DNA from: Granulicella sibirica
GTDB taxonomy: Bacteria > Acidobacteriota > Terriglobia > Terriglobales > Acidobacteriaceae
Assembly (NCBI RefSeq): GCF_004115155.1
Contig: NZ_RDSM01000001.1
Span: 744,001 to 808,000, forward strand
Direction: 5' to 3'
DNA: 64,000 nt
Made by a program: the position numbers and the translations under genes
In this document: one piece after another, positions 25,721 to 35,254 of the stretch
Layout of the letters: the number at the start of each line of letters is the position of its first letter
How positions within the stretch are numbered: position 1 is the stretch's first letter
The notes under the pieces: generated by a model
Databases searched by the model: none
Told to the model about the DNA's origin: nothing
What the model saw: the letters and a program-made list of their open reading frames with translations, nothing else

Positions 25721-28700
25721 CGTCTGTGTCAGAGCGACCTGGGATTGAGCAGGCAGGCTTCCGGTGATGAAGGTGCCAAGGTCGAAGGTGTGTCCCTGGT
25801 TGAGAGCATAGAGGTTCATGAGCGCGGACGGCCTGGTTCCGGTCGAGCCAAGGGCCGCTGATGCTTCGACGAAGAGCATCGGACCGACAACGCGGCCGGA
25901 GACTCCGGAGTAGACGGAGTTGACGCGGTTGTTGAAGGTGTCGGTGAGGCTCGAAGTAAAGGAGGCGAGGAGCTTGATCGCTTCGGTGGGAGCCGTTGCC
26001 GCAGTCTTGAGGGAGCCAGCCGCGCTCTTTAAAGCCTTGGTCGCGCCATCGATTATCTCTGCCTCCGTATAGAGGAGAGACTGGAAGAAGGTGTCGCCTG
26101 TAGAGTTGAGCGCAAGCTGTACGAACTGGCTTGCCATGGACGGAGCGAAGGAACTTGCGTTGGAGTTCCCTGCGGCGGCAAGTTCGGCCTGAATGGCGGA
26201 GAGCTTCGCACCGAGGGTTGCGATCGTGTGCGGATCGGCAGCGATGGCTCGGCGGAGATCGACGTTGGGCCAGTCCCAGAAAGTCTGCCGGTCCATGTTG
26301 AACTTGTTAATCGTGGGGCTGGTAAAGCTGATGTCCGTCGAGACGGGCAGAGATGACCAGACGAGAAGAGCGGCGATGGTTTCGTTGCGTTGATACTGAC
26401 CCAGATCCTGCAGATAGAGAGTGGGAAGAATACTTCTCCACGCGGCCTGTAGAGACCGGGAGAGAGTCATCTGGTCGGGGACGAGAGACGTTGTGCGAGG
26501 CTCAAGCCATCCACTGAGCAGGTTCGCGGGAAGGGATAGCTGCATGGAGAGTGCTACGTCGCCGAGGAGGTTGCTCTGCGTATGGGTTGCGGCAGTAAGG
26601 GCGATGTCCAGGTCGGTATAGAAGCCACGGATGGATGAGTCGCCTCCGCTGAAGAGTCCGGAGAGATAGTTATGGATGAACGCGGTGGTACGCGCTTCCA
26701 TGTCGGCTGGGCGCATGCCGGCTTTTGCCTGGAGCATCTCGTAGGCGATCGATCCTTCGGTGTCGAGTCTTGGCTGGCCGCTTGCATCGACAGTAAGTGA
26801 TGCAAGGATGGAGAGTTGGCTCATCATGCGATTGGCCACGGTCTCAGTGTCGCTCGAGCTGACCTGGTAGAGGAGGACTCGGCCACCCTGATCCTCGGCG
26901 GTGAGGGTGACGATGGTGTCGTTTACGCTTGTGCTGGTGAAGTCGAAGAAGGGCATGTGCAGGTCGACGCTGCTGTTGCGCTTGATCTCGTGCGTCAGGG
27001 TCGCCTGGTTGAGCGTGACGCCGGTAGTCGACTTCGTCAGAAGCAGTTCGAGGCCGTTTCCGCTCATGACATCTTTGTAGAGTTGTGACGCATCTGCGTT
27101 GGAGAGATCGAAGTTGACGTCAAGCAGGGCGGTGTCTGTCGTGGCGTTCTGATAGACGGTGGCGAAGTCGATGCTGTAACGCTTGGTGAGCGCCTGCACA
27201 GTCTTCGTGTAGATCGACTCGGCCTTTGTCTCGAGGCTATTGATGGCCGTCTGGATATCTTTGAGAGCGGCGAGGGCGAGGGTCTTATCGAGGAAGTTCG
27301 CGAGGCGGTTCTGCAGCCATTGATCGATCTTATCGAAGCTCGCGGCATTCACGGCAGCAGTGATCTGGGCTAGGTCAAGCTTCTGGTTGATGAAAGCCTG
27401 CAGCTTGGCGATGAGGCCACCGTTGAGGATGTCGAGGACCTGTCCGGCTACCTTGCTGACGGGTGCGATCTCGTTGGAGAGAGCAAGCAGACCCTTGTCG
27501 GCGACAGCCTCGAGGAACTGGCCTTCGGGCGTGTCGCCGAAGGTGGCGTTCTGCAGGATCTTGGCGAGTGCATCGGCGCCGGTGGTGGGGTTCGCGAGGT
27601 CGGTGAGGAAGGTCTTGAAGTCGTCGGGAACCTGGTTGCCCGCGAGTTTATCGAGATAGGTCCAGAGCATGGACGAGAGCTTCGCGGGTAGGTTCGTCCA
27701 GGTGTTGAGGGCGTTGGTAACGACCTGCTTCGCCTTATCGAACTCGGTGGCAGGGTCGATGCCGGTGCTGCTCTTGAGCAGGTCGAGTGCGGTCTGATCG
27801 GCGAGGCCGGCGATCTGCTTGCCGAGATCCTGCGTGGGGTCGGTCCACATCTTCAGGTCGTTGAGGACCTGCAGGCCGTGGACGCCGAAGATGCTTTTGA
27901 TGAAGTCGCCGAGATCGGTGGGCAGTTGCGGGTCTGCGCCCTGGATGCCAACGTTCACGTTGAAGCCGAAGTTCAGGCCCTTGCTGGCCTGCTTCCATAA
28001 CTGCAGACGAACAACATCGCTCGTATCTTCGCGACCGACGGCGAGAAGGTACTTACCGCTGACGCTGAACCCAAGGTTTGCCGAGATACTCGCATCAATG
28101 CGTGCGCTGAGATCGTGAGTGACTCCCAGGATGCTGAGTTCCTTCGCGTAGCTCATGTTCCAACCGAGGTTAGTCGCGAGTGTGAAGACGAACGACCCAT
28201 CCGTCTCGACGATCAGCCAGGTTCCCGGCTGGATATTGACATCATGGCCATTGAACGCGACGTGTCGAGGCAGGCGAAGACTGGAGAAGGCATCCTGGAG
28301 GACGTTGTCGGCGCTTTCATTCGGGTCGAAGCTATGGACGAGGGCAAGGAGAGCGTCGTGCTTCGCGTTGACGCCAAAGCTTGCCGAGCCGAGCATGCCG
28401 ACAGGCACTGTGCCGGTACCGGAGGCTGACACGGCATAGCCCGCGTCGATGAGCAGATAGCGCTGGCCTGCCTTGTCGGGAATGGTGAAGCTTGGTGGAT
28501 TGGCGAGGCTGAGAGCCTGGATGGCGCTCGAGACGCTTCCGTAGACGCCGATGCCGCTCTGCGCGGAGGCGGTGAGATCGAAGCTCACCGAGGCACCGCC
28601 AACCGAAGCAGGATTGAGGGACACCTGTCCGGTGTCGGCCGCAAGCGAGATATGGCCGAGGGTGATATCTCCGTCCGGGAACTTACTGTTGGTCGCCACG

Positions 28701-28801
28701 GCCTCGAGTGCGTTCGCGTCGGTTGAGGCAGCGAGGGTCAGGCTAGTCGTAGTGAAGATACCTGCATCGAGGGTGAAGCTGTGAGAGACTTCGGTCGGCA
28801 T
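25703..28801 (-). CDS. large protein of unknown function (1032 residues)
   Basis: The start at ATG 28801 is chosen for the AAGGAAGACC just upstream; the frame could extend 30 codons further. The protein begins MPTEVSHSFTLDAGIF, has no signal peptide or TM segment, and I recognise no domain. Residues 1-310 are Ser/Thr/Ala/Gly-rich with alternating hydrophobics suggesting beta structure (LGFSVSGKYLLAVG, LNFGFNVNVGI). Residues 330-640 look helical with many amphipathic segments (VTNALNTWTNLPAKLSSML, INSLETKAESIYTKTVQAL). The last 400 residues are mixed. It is convergent with the AhpD operon and divergent from an ADP-ribosylglycohydrolase gene. It is a real gene by length and codon pattern, but no function should be assigned. 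Confidence 0.8.
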   Translation of the reverse strand: MPTEVSHSFTLDAGIFTTTSLTLAASTDANALEAVATNSKFPDGDITLGHISLAADTGQVSLNPASVGGASVSFDLTASAQSGIGVYGSVSSAIQALSLANPPSFTIPDKAGQRYLLIDAGYAVSASGTGTVPVGMLGSASFGVNAKHDALLALVHSFDPNESADNVLQDAFSSLRLPRHVAFNGHDVNIQPGTWLIVETDGSFVFTLATNLGWNMSYAKELSILGVTHDLSARIDASISANLGFSVSGKYLLAVGREDTSDVVRLQLWKQASKGLNFGFNVNVGIQGADPQLPTDLGDFIKSIFGVHGLQVLNDLKMWTDPTQDLGKQIAGLADQTALDLLKSSTGIDPATEFDKAKQVVTNALNTWTNLPAKLSSMLWTYLDKLAGNQVPDDFKTFLTDLANPTTGADALAKILQNATFGDTPEGQFLEAVADKGLLALSNEIAPVSKVAGQVLDILNGGLIAKLQAFINQKLDLAQITAAVNAASFDKIDQWLQNRLANFLDKTLALAALKDIQTAINSLETKAESIYTKTVQALTKRYSIDFATVYQNATTDTALLDVNFDLSNADASQLYKDVMSGNGLELLLTKSTTGVTLNQATLTHEIKRNSSVDLHMPFFDFTSTSVNDTIVTLTAEDQGGRVLLYQVSSSDTETVANRMMSQLSILASLTVDASGQPRLDTEGSIAYEMLQAKAGMRPADMEARTTAFIHNYLSGLFSGGDSSIRGFYTDLDIALTAATHTQSNLLGDVALSMQLSLPANLLSGWLEPRTTSLVPDQMTLSRSLQAAWRSILPTLYLQDLGQYQRNETIAALLVWSSLPVSTDISFTSPTINKFNMDRQTFWDWPNVDLRRAIAADPHTIATLGAKLSAIQAELAAAGNSNASSFAPSMASQFVQLALNSTGDTFFQSLLYTEAEIIDGATKALKSAAGSLKTAATAPTEAIKLLASFTSSLTDTFNNRVNSVYSGVSGRVVGPMLFVEASAALGSTGTRPSALMNLYALNQGHTFDLGTFITGSLPAQSQVALTQTLVGLQ

Positions 28802-29060
28802 TGGTCTTCCTTTTCTATCGCAAAGGACTGCGGTGAAGTTACGAGTCGTGTGCGCTTGTGGATGGCTGCGGTCGCGCGAGGCCTGGGACAATCATTTCGT
28901 CCCTATCTTGAACGAGGGAACAATAACACTCGCGGAAGGCTTATTCCGAAATTTCATGTTCGTCGCATGCGATCGTTAATCAATGGCATAGTGCAGCCGG
29001 CGCGGCGAAGCGTTTCAGCTATTTTCGAGATATGTTCCGGCTGCTTATCGTGAGGTTTTC

Positions 29061-29984
29061 ATGATCCATCTAGCTTCGGATAATCCGGAAGAGCGAATCA
29101 GGCGAGCGATGCTGTCGCTCGAAGGCCTGAGTTGCGGGGACTCCTTTGGAGAGCAGTTCTTCTCGATGCCCTTCCTGGAGTCGCGCGAGCGCATCACGAA
29201 GAGGCAGCTTCCCGACGACCCGTGGGAGTTTACCGATGACACCATGATGGCGATCTCGATTGTCCACGTTCTCCGCACGCATGGGGAGATACGGGAGGAT
29301 CGGCTGGCGGACCACTTTGCCAGCCTCTACGATGCGGGCCGGGGATATGGGACGTCCATGCATGGGCTGCTGTCGCGGATTTCGCAGCGCGGTGGGGCGC
29401 ACTGGGAAGAAGAGGCGGGTGCGCTGTTTGGGGGAAAGGGTTCGCACGGAAATGGCTCGGCGATGCGGGTGGCGCCGCTCGGCGCTTACTTCGCGGATGA
29501 CATGGAGCAGGTGGTCGGGCAGGCGCGGCGTTCGGCGTTGACGACGCATGCTCATCCGGAAGCTGTCGCTGGAGCGGTCGCCGTTGCCGTCGGCGCGGCG
29601 CTTGCATGGAGGTCGCGAAAGTCGATCGATGCGATGGGACGCAGGGAGTTTCTCGAGGCGGCGCTTACCTACATTCCGGAGAGCGAGGTTCGCGAAGGGG
29701 TGGAGGCGGCTCTGCTGCTCGAGCCGGATACGACGGCGGAGTTAGCCGGAGCGCTGCTGGGAAGCGGCGGCCATGTGAGCGCGATGGATACAGTACCGTT
29801 CGTTCTATGGAGCGCGGGTGGATTCTTGGATAACTTCGAGGAAGCGATCTGGCAGACGGTGAGCGGACGAGGCGACATGGACACGACGTGCGCGATGGTG
29901 GGGGGAATCGTCGTGATGAGGACAGGGCCTTCGGGGATTCCGGAGGAGTGGATCCAGCGGCGCGAGGCGCTTCCTCGCCCTTGA
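29061..29984 (+). CDS. ADP-ribosylglycohydrolase (DraG/ARH) family protein
   Basis: A 307-residue all-helical protein with the family's magnesium-binding motifs: GDSFG near residue 26, FTDDTMM at 57-63, GSHGNGSAMRVAPL near 127-140 and GDMDTTCAMVGGIV at 271-284. These are the acidic residues that hold two metal ions in DraG and ARH3. The family removes ADP-ribose from proteins, nucleic acids or small molecules. No ADP-ribosyltransferase or nitrogenase gene is in the window, so it is not the classical nitrogenase switch on this evidence. It converges tightly with the RNB nuclease gene, with four bases between their stops. Confidence 0.9.
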   Translation: MIHLASDNPEERIRRAMLSLEGLSCGDSFGEQFFSMPFLESRERITKRQLPDDPWEFTDDTMMAISIVHVLRTHGEIREDRLADHFASLYDAGRGYGTSMHGLLSRISQRGGAHWEEEAGALFGGKGSHGNGSAMRVAPLGAYFADDMEQVVGQARRSALTTHAHPEAVAGAVAVAVGAALAWRSRKSIDAMGRREFLEAALTYIPESEVREGVEAALLLEPDTTAELAGALLGSGGHVSAMDTVPFVLWSAGGFLDNFEEAIWQTVSGRGDMDTTCAMVGGIVVMRTGPSGIPEEWIQRREALPRP

Positions 29985-29988
29985 CGGC

Positions 29989-31458
29989 TCAGGCCCGGGC
30001 AAAGTCGATGTAGGCGTGGGCGGGGTCGGTGTGAACGAGGTTGACGTTGACGGTGTCGCCGACGTCGAGGCCCTGCTCGTTGCGAATGATGCGGCCTTCG
30101 ACCGGTGGGTCGAAGATGCGGACGTAGGTGCCCTTGCCCGTTGCGCCGACCACCACGCCGCGGAAGCTCTTGCCGATGCTTCCGGTGAGGGCTACGGCAG
30201 CCACACGCTTGATCATGGCGCGCTCGACCTTGCGGGCAGCGCCTTCACGCTCGAGACATCGCGCGGCTATGGCTGTCAGTTCGTCGTCGGTGTAGGGCGG
30301 AGGTTCGCCGGCGAGGAAGGCTTTGACGATGCGCTGCGTGACGAGATCGACGAAGCGGCGGTTGGGCGCGGTAGAGTGTGCGTAGTCCTGCGCAGCGAGG
30401 CCGAAGTGTCCCTGGAGAGGATCATTGGGTCCGGGCACGCCCTTGGCGAGCACATACTGGCCGGGGCCCATCAGCTTGATGACCGAGAGCGCTAGGTCGG
30501 GGTAACGGTCGGGATCGGCGGCACGCTGGGCCTGGAGAAAGGCGTTCAACGGAGCAGCATCGGGCGTTGGGGGAAGCTGGGTGCCGTGGCGGGCGACGAG
30601 TTCCACGATGCGATCCCAACGGGCCGGTACCTGGACGATGCGGCGGATGCAGGAGCGGCCGGCCTGGCGGAGGGTCTGCGCCATGGTCTCGTTGGAGGCG
30701 ATCATGAGCTCTTCGATAAGGTCCATGGCGCGGTTGTGGGTCGCGGTGCGAATCCCGTGGATGACGCCGTCGAGCACGATCGGGTCGGCTTCGCTGCGGT
30801 TGAACTCGAGTGCTCCGTTGCGGACGCGCAGGGCGTGAAGAGCGTGAGCTGCCTCGTCCTGCAGCTTGAGTTGGGATTGTAGATCAGCGTCGGCGGCTAC
30901 CTTTGCGTCTGGATCAGCGGTCCCTTCGAGCCAAGGGCCGACGCGGCTGTAGGCAAGCTGTGCGTGGTTCAGCACCTCGGCCTCGTAGATGCGAGTGCGG
31001 GTTCGCTGGCCGTCGGGCGTGACGGTGAACTCGACGACGACGGCGCTCCGCGGCCGATCCTCGTTGAGACTTGTCAGGTCGGTCGAAAGCTCGAGCGGAA
31101 GCATGGGGAAGTTGTGAACCGCGGTGTAGACGGTCAGGGTCTGGTCGGCGGCGTGGCGGTCGATGGGTGAATCCTTCGCAACCGTGCCTGCGACGTTCGC
31201 GATTCCGACGAGCACGCGAATCCCGTCCGGGGTGCGTTCGGCGTATTCGACCTGGTCAAGGTCGCGCGAGGTGTCGTTGTCGATGGACGACCAGAGCAGC
31301 GACTTGCAATCGTTCGGCAATTCAGCCGGTTCCCTGCGGATCGCCGCCACCTGCTCCTCCACCTCAGGAGCAAAGCCGATACGAAAGTTGTTGTGAATCA
31401 TCTCGGCGGCGGCGGCGTTCTGGATGCTGAAGGGTGCGGGGGACTGCTGGTCGGACAT
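29989..31458 (-). CDS. RNB-domain ribonuclease, short form
   Basis: A 489-residue protein from ATG 31458 (a TTG at 31521 would place the start inside a terminator hairpin). There is no N-terminal cold-shock pair. The RNB domain starts near residue 55, with SSIDNDTSRDLDQVEY giving Asp60, Asp66 and Asp68 at the positions of RNase II Asp201, 207 and 209, but Gln69 where Asp210 is expected. STDLTSLNEDRPR and AHSTAPNRRFVDLVTQR match the RNB fold. An S1-like domain closes the protein (FRGVVVGATGKGTYVRIF). It should be a 3'-5' exoribonuclease; the Gln change appears typical of this short subfamily as I recall it. Confidence 0.88.
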   Translation of the reverse strand: MSDQQSPAPFSIQNAAAAEMIHNNFRIGFAPEVEEQVAAIRREPAELPNDCKSLLWSSIDNDTSRDLDQVEYAERTPDGIRVLVGIANVAGTVAKDSPIDRHAADQTLTVYTAVHNFPMLPLELSTDLTSLNEDRPRSAVVVEFTVTPDGQRTRTRIYEAEVLNHAQLAYSRVGPWLEGTADPDAKVAADADLQSQLKLQDEAAHALHALRVRNGALEFNRSEADPIVLDGVIHGIRTATHNRAMDLIEELMIASNETMAQTLRQAGRSCIRRIVQVPARWDRIVELVARHGTQLPPTPDAAPLNAFLQAQRAADPDRYPDLALSVIKLMGPGQYVLAKGVPGPNDPLQGHFGLAAQDYAHSTAPNRRFVDLVTQRIVKAFLAGEPPPYTDDELTAIAARCLEREGAARKVERAMIKRVAAVALTGSIGKSFRGVVVGATGKGTYVRIFDPPVEGRIIRNEQGLDVGDTVNVNLVHTDPAHAYIDFARA

Positions 31459-31509
31459 ATGGGGGGAGGGTACCACGTCCGCCGGACCGGGATTGTCAGG
31501 GGCAAAGGC

Positions 31510-31534
31510 AAAGGCCCCCAAAAAGGGAGCCTTT
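31510..31534 (-). terminator. intrinsic terminator after sucA
   Basis: On the minus strand AAAGGCTCCC and GGGGGCCTTT form a ten-base stem with one mismatch around a TTTTT loop, 24 bp beyond the sucA stop codon, followed by a modest T-rich stretch. It separates sucA from the RNB ribonuclease gene. Confidence 0.7.
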
Positions 31535-31557
31535 GTGTGATGACCGCAAAAGTTTGA

Positions 31558-34053
31558 TCAGTGCGCGCGCAGGTTGCCGAACGCGACATCGATGAGGGTC
31601 TTCTCCTCAAGATCGTGCGCCTTCGCGGAACCCGTCGCGGGGCTTGCGCTCGCGGCACGCTTTACCGTGAGAACCGCGCGATCGCGGACCATGCGGCGAA
31701 GCTCCGGAATGACGTAGGAGAGTGCACCCATGTTGGCCGGCTCTTCCTGCACCCACACCACTTCGGTCGCGCCGGGATGCTGATCGAGCGCTGCCTGCAT
31801 CTCTGCTTCGGGCCATGGATAAAGCTGCTCCAGGAAGACGATGGCGGTGTCGGTGATCTTGCGCTTCTCGCGTTCGACGCGGAGGTTGTGGCCGATCTTG
31901 CCCGAGCAGACGAGGATGCGCGAGGGCGAGGTGACCGAGTTGTCCGGCAGCACGTTGAGGAAGTGATCGGCCTCGAAGTCGGCAAGCTGTGAGGATGCGT
32001 CCGGATGACGCAACATGCTCTTCGGGGTGAAGACGATGAGCGGCTTGCGCAGCATGCGCATCGACTGGCGGCGCAGAAGGTGAAAGTACTGCGCGGCGGT
32101 CGAGGGCTGGCAGATCTGGATGTTGTCAGTCGCGGCAAGCTGGAGGAAGCGCTCGAGGCGTGCGCTCGAATGCTCCGGACCCTGGCCTTCATAGCCGTGA
32201 GGCAGAAGCATGACAATTCCCGAAAGAAGGCTCCACTTGGCCTCGCCCGCCACGATGAACTGGTCGATGATGATCTGCGCGCCGTTGACGAAGTCGCCGA
32301 ACTGCGCCTCCCAGAGGACAAGCGTCTCGGGGTAGTCGCGCGAGTAGCCGTACTCGAACCCGAGCACCGCAGCCTCCGAGAGCATCGAGTTGTAGACCTC
32401 GAAGCGGCCCTGATCGTCGCTGATGTGTGCCAGAGGAACGTAGCGTGCTTCGGTCTCGATATCGATCATGACCGAGTGGCGCTGGTTGAAGGTGCCGCGC
32501 TGCGAGTCCTGCCCGCTGAGGCGAACCGGTGTGCCTGCCTTGAGCAATGATCCGAAGGCTACGAGTTCGGCCATGCCGTAGTCGAAGGGACGTGCGCCGG
32601 CAGCCATTTCCAGGCGCTGCTCGAAGAGCTTCTTCACCTTGGGATGGACGTTGAAGCCCTCAGGCGATGCCGTTGTCAGCTTTACAAGTTCAGCGATCTC
32701 AGACGCCGGGAGGCCGGTCTTCACATCGTCGGCGGAAGTGATATGACCGCCGTGGTAAGCATCCCAGTAATGCGGAAGATAGGCGAGGACGGGCTTGTGC
32801 TCGGCCTTGGTCGCGACCTTCTGCTCGTCGAGGAACTCTGCCTGAATGGCCTGCACTTCGGCGGCCGGATCGACGCCGATCTTCTGCGCGTAGATCTGAT
32901 ACAGCACCGGATGATCCTTGATGACGGCGTAGCGGCGCGGCTGTGTGACGGTCGGATCGTCGACCTCGCTGTGGCCGTGACGGCGATAGCCGATGAGGTC
33001 GATGACGACATCTGAATGGAACTCGTGGCGGTACTCGGCGGCGAGCTGGGCCACGCGCACGACAGCGTCGACGTCTTCCGCGTTCACGTGGAAGATCGGG
33101 ATCGGCAGGCGCTTCGCCATGTCGGACGAGAAGCGCGATGCGTTCGACTCTTCCGGCAAGGCGGTGAAGCCAAGCAGGTTATTCACGATAACGTGGATCG
33201 ATCCGCCGACGTTGAAGCCGGAGAGCCCGGCAAGCACGAGTGCCTCGGCGAAGATGCCCTGGCCGGCGAAGGCTGCGTCGCCATGCAGGATGATGGGGAG
33301 GATCTGGTCGCGTCCATCCTTGCCGAGACGTGTCTGCTTGGCGCGGGCGCGGCCGATGGCGACGGGGTCGACGGCTTCGAGGTGACTCGGGTTCGAGACG
33401 AGGTGGAGGTCGATCTCCTTGCCGTCGGGCGAGCGGTAGGTGCCGGTCGCGCCCATGTGGTACTTCACGTCGCCGCCGCCGAGGGTGCTGCGCGGGTCGA
33501 CATCTTCAAACTTGGCGAAGATCTCGGACGGTGCGCGGCCGATGGTGTTCGTCATCACGTTGAGGCGCCCGCGATGGCTCATCGCGAGGATCGAGCCGGT
33601 TACGCCGATGTTGGCACTCCCTGCGAAGACGGCATCGAGGAACGGGATGAGCGCCGTCAGGCCCTCAAGCGAGAAGCGCTTGGTTCCGAGATAGCGGGAC
33701 TGAATGACCTGCTCGAAGACGTCGGCGCGGATCAGTTGGGTGAGAACGTGCGCCTGGTTAGGCTTGGAAGGCTTCTGCTCCATCCGTTCCTGGATCCACT
33801 GACGCCTCTCCGGGCTCGCGATGTGCATGAACTCTGCCGCGATGGTGCCACAGTAGAAACCGCGCGCCTCGGTCGAGAGCTCGCCATCAGGGGCTGGAGT
33901 GGGAAACGGCTCGCCGGGAAGGAACTGGCCGAGCGGATCGAGCGTGGTCTGCAGATAGCCCCAGCGGCGGAAGATATCGAAGACCACTTCGCGCTGGCTA
34001 ACATTACTTGTTGGGGTAGAGTCGGACTTGGGAGACTTTGTCTTCGTTGCCAT
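31558..34053 (-). CDS. sucA: 2-oxoglutarate dehydrogenase E1 component
   Basis: An 831-residue thiamine-diphosphate enzyme; ATG 34053 is preferred over an upstream TTG. The N-terminal segment YLQTTLDPLGQFLP is followed by the E1 core: SLEGLTALIPFLDAVF, MSHRGRLNVM, LVSNPSHLEAVDPVA and the diphosphate-binding ILHGDAAFAGQGIFAEAL. The pyrimidine domain has EARYVPLAHI and LPHGYEGQGPEHSSARLERF. It decarboxylates 2-oxoglutarate in the TCA cycle, passing succinyl groups to E2 lipoamide. It is shorter than the E. coli enzyme (about 930), lacking part of the N-terminal extension. No sucB or lpd is adjacent, so the complex is encoded at dispersed sites. Confidence 0.95.
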   Translation of the reverse strand: MATKTKSPKSDSTPTSNVSQREVVFDIFRRWGYLQTTLDPLGQFLPGEPFPTPAPDGELSTEARGFYCGTIAAEFMHIASPERRQWIQERMEQKPSKPNQAHVLTQLIRADVFEQVIQSRYLGTKRFSLEGLTALIPFLDAVFAGSANIGVTGSILAMSHRGRLNVMTNTIGRAPSEIFAKFEDVDPRSTLGGGDVKYHMGATGTYRSPDGKEIDLHLVSNPSHLEAVDPVAIGRARAKQTRLGKDGRDQILPIILHGDAAFAGQGIFAEALVLAGLSGFNVGGSIHVIVNNLLGFTALPEESNASRFSSDMAKRLPIPIFHVNAEDVDAVVRVAQLAAEYRHEFHSDVVIDLIGYRRHGHSEVDDPTVTQPRRYAVIKDHPVLYQIYAQKIGVDPAAEVQAIQAEFLDEQKVATKAEHKPVLAYLPHYWDAYHGGHITSADDVKTGLPASEIAELVKLTTASPEGFNVHPKVKKLFEQRLEMAAGARPFDYGMAELVAFGSLLKAGTPVRLSGQDSQRGTFNQRHSVMIDIETEARYVPLAHISDDQGRFEVYNSMLSEAAVLGFEYGYSRDYPETLVLWEAQFGDFVNGAQIIIDQFIVAGEAKWSLLSGIVMLLPHGYEGQGPEHSSARLERFLQLAATDNIQICQPSTAAQYFHLLRRQSMRMLRKPLIVFTPKSMLRHPDASSQLADFEADHFLNVLPDNSVTSPSRILVCSGKIGHNLRVEREKRKITDTAIVFLEQLYPWPEAEMQAALDQHPGATEVVWVQEEPANMGALSYVIPELRRMVRDRAVLTVKRAASASPATGSAKAHDLEEKTLIDVAFGNLRAH

Positions 34054-34103
34054 GTTTGTTTCCAATCAGGCCGCAAACCGCGGGAAAAGCTTTCGACCCT
34101 ACC

Positions 34104-35141
34104 ATGATAGTTGATTCAACACCGCCGATGGCGTCCAGCGTACCGAGTAACGCACATCCCGGAAAAAAATTGGGAGATAGCCCTGCCACTTTCTGTTTGC
34201 GCAGTTACCAGATGTTGGTATGGACGATCTGCCTCTTCCCATGCCTAAAGGTCGCAGCCCAGGTGCCCACCGGCGATGACAATGGCCGCCCCTTGCCTGA
34301 CGTCTCCACGCTCATGCATGAGGTGGAAGCCCATCAGAAAGCCGCCGAAGCCATCATCAAGGACTACACCTACACCTCGTCCGTGACGCAAGTCGAACTC
34401 GACGGCCACGGAAATCTCAAGAAGTCCGAGTCGGAGGAGGCGGATGTCTTCTACGTCGACGGTATCCGGGTCGAGAGGACCACGAAGAAGAACGGGCAAG
34501 AGCTGACGCTGGACGAGCAGAAGAAGGAGAAGGAACGCGTCGACAAGCACATTGCCAAGGCGCGCGAACGTCGCGAGAAAAAGGAGGCCGGGCATGAGGA
34601 TGATACGGTCACGTTCTCGCGCTTCCTCGAACTCGGCGCCTTCTCAAACGAACGTCGCGTTATGCTGCGCGGGCGAAGCACCATCGCGCTCGACTACACC
34701 GGCGACCCAAAAGCCAAGACACATAACCCACTCGAAGGCGCGATCCACGAGCTTGCAGGGACGGTGTGGGTCGACGAACAGGATCATGCGCTTAGCCGTG
34801 TGGAAGGCCATTTCGCAAACAACTTCAAGATTGGTGGGGGACTTCTGGTGAACGTCGCGAAAGGTACCTCGTTTGAGGCGGATTCAAACCTCGTCAACGG
34901 TGAGGTGTGGCTGCCATCGCGGTTCTCGGGACAGGGCTCAGCACGCATGCTGCTTCTGTTCAATATGAATGGCCGCGCATTTGGGTCAAACTCGAACTAT
35001 CGGAAGTTCAAAGCAAGCTCGACCATCCTGCCTGGCGTCCAGGAGGTAGACAGCGAGACGCCGTCTCCTGAATCGGCACCTACCCAGCAGGTGACCGATC
35101 ACGGCACAACCGCACCTACACAGCCCACACAACCGAAGTAG
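34104..35141 (+). CDS. exported protein of unknown function
   Basis: About 345 residues from ATG 34104; the true start is uncertain. A TTG at 34197 would give RSYQMLVWTICLFPCLKVAAQ, a good signal peptide, without the odd leader, leaving more room for divergent promoters with sucA. The mature protein has a helical region (LMHEVEAHQKAAEAIIKDY), a charged Glu/Lys stretch (QKKEKERVDKHIAKARERR) and beta-like segments (TVWVDEQDHALSRVEGHF, GEVWLPSRFSG) resembling lipoprotein-sorting (LolA/LolB-like) or outer-membrane-associated folds. It ends in a Pro/Thr/Gln tail. No family name is assigned. Confidence 0.65.
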   Translation: MIVDSTPPMASSVPSNAHPGKKLGDSPATFCLRSYQMLVWTICLFPCLKVAAQVPTGDDNGRPLPDVSTLMHEVEAHQKAAEAIIKDYTYTSSVTQVELDGHGNLKKSESEEADVFYVDGIRVERTTKKNGQELTLDEQKKEKERVDKHIAKARERREKKEAGHEDDTVTFSRFLELGAFSNERRVMLRGRSTIALDYTGDPKAKTHNPLEGAIHELAGTVWVDEQDHALSRVEGHFANNFKIGGGLLVNVAKGTSFEADSNLVNGEVWLPSRFSGQGSARMLLLFNMNGRAFGSNSNYRKFKASSTILPGVQEVDSETPSPESAPTQQVTDHGTTAPTQPTQPK

Positions 35142-35156
35142 CAGAAGGGGGAGGAA

Positions 35157-35214
35157 CCGTTCCGAACGGGGAGAAGTTCGGAACGGCGAAGAGGGATAGC
35201 CTGAGCCATCCCTC
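35157..35214. terminator. two tandem hairpins between convergent genes
   Basis: CCGTTCCGAAC at 35157-35167 pairs perfectly with GTTCGGAACGG at 35176-35186, and GAGGGAT at 35191-35197 pairs with ATCCCTC at 35208-35214. They follow the exported protein gene (stop 35141) and precede the end of the cold-shock gene on the other strand (35255). Strong stems, no marked T-tract after the second. Confidence 0.65.
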
Positions 35215-35254
35215 CCGCAAATCTTTTGTTGTATCTGTAACCTGACGCTAAAGC

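Noticed and set aside
31459..31521. Upstream TTG start for the RNB ribonuclease
   Set aside because: The TTG and the following codons lie within the sucA terminator hairpin, and no ribosome-binding site precedes it.
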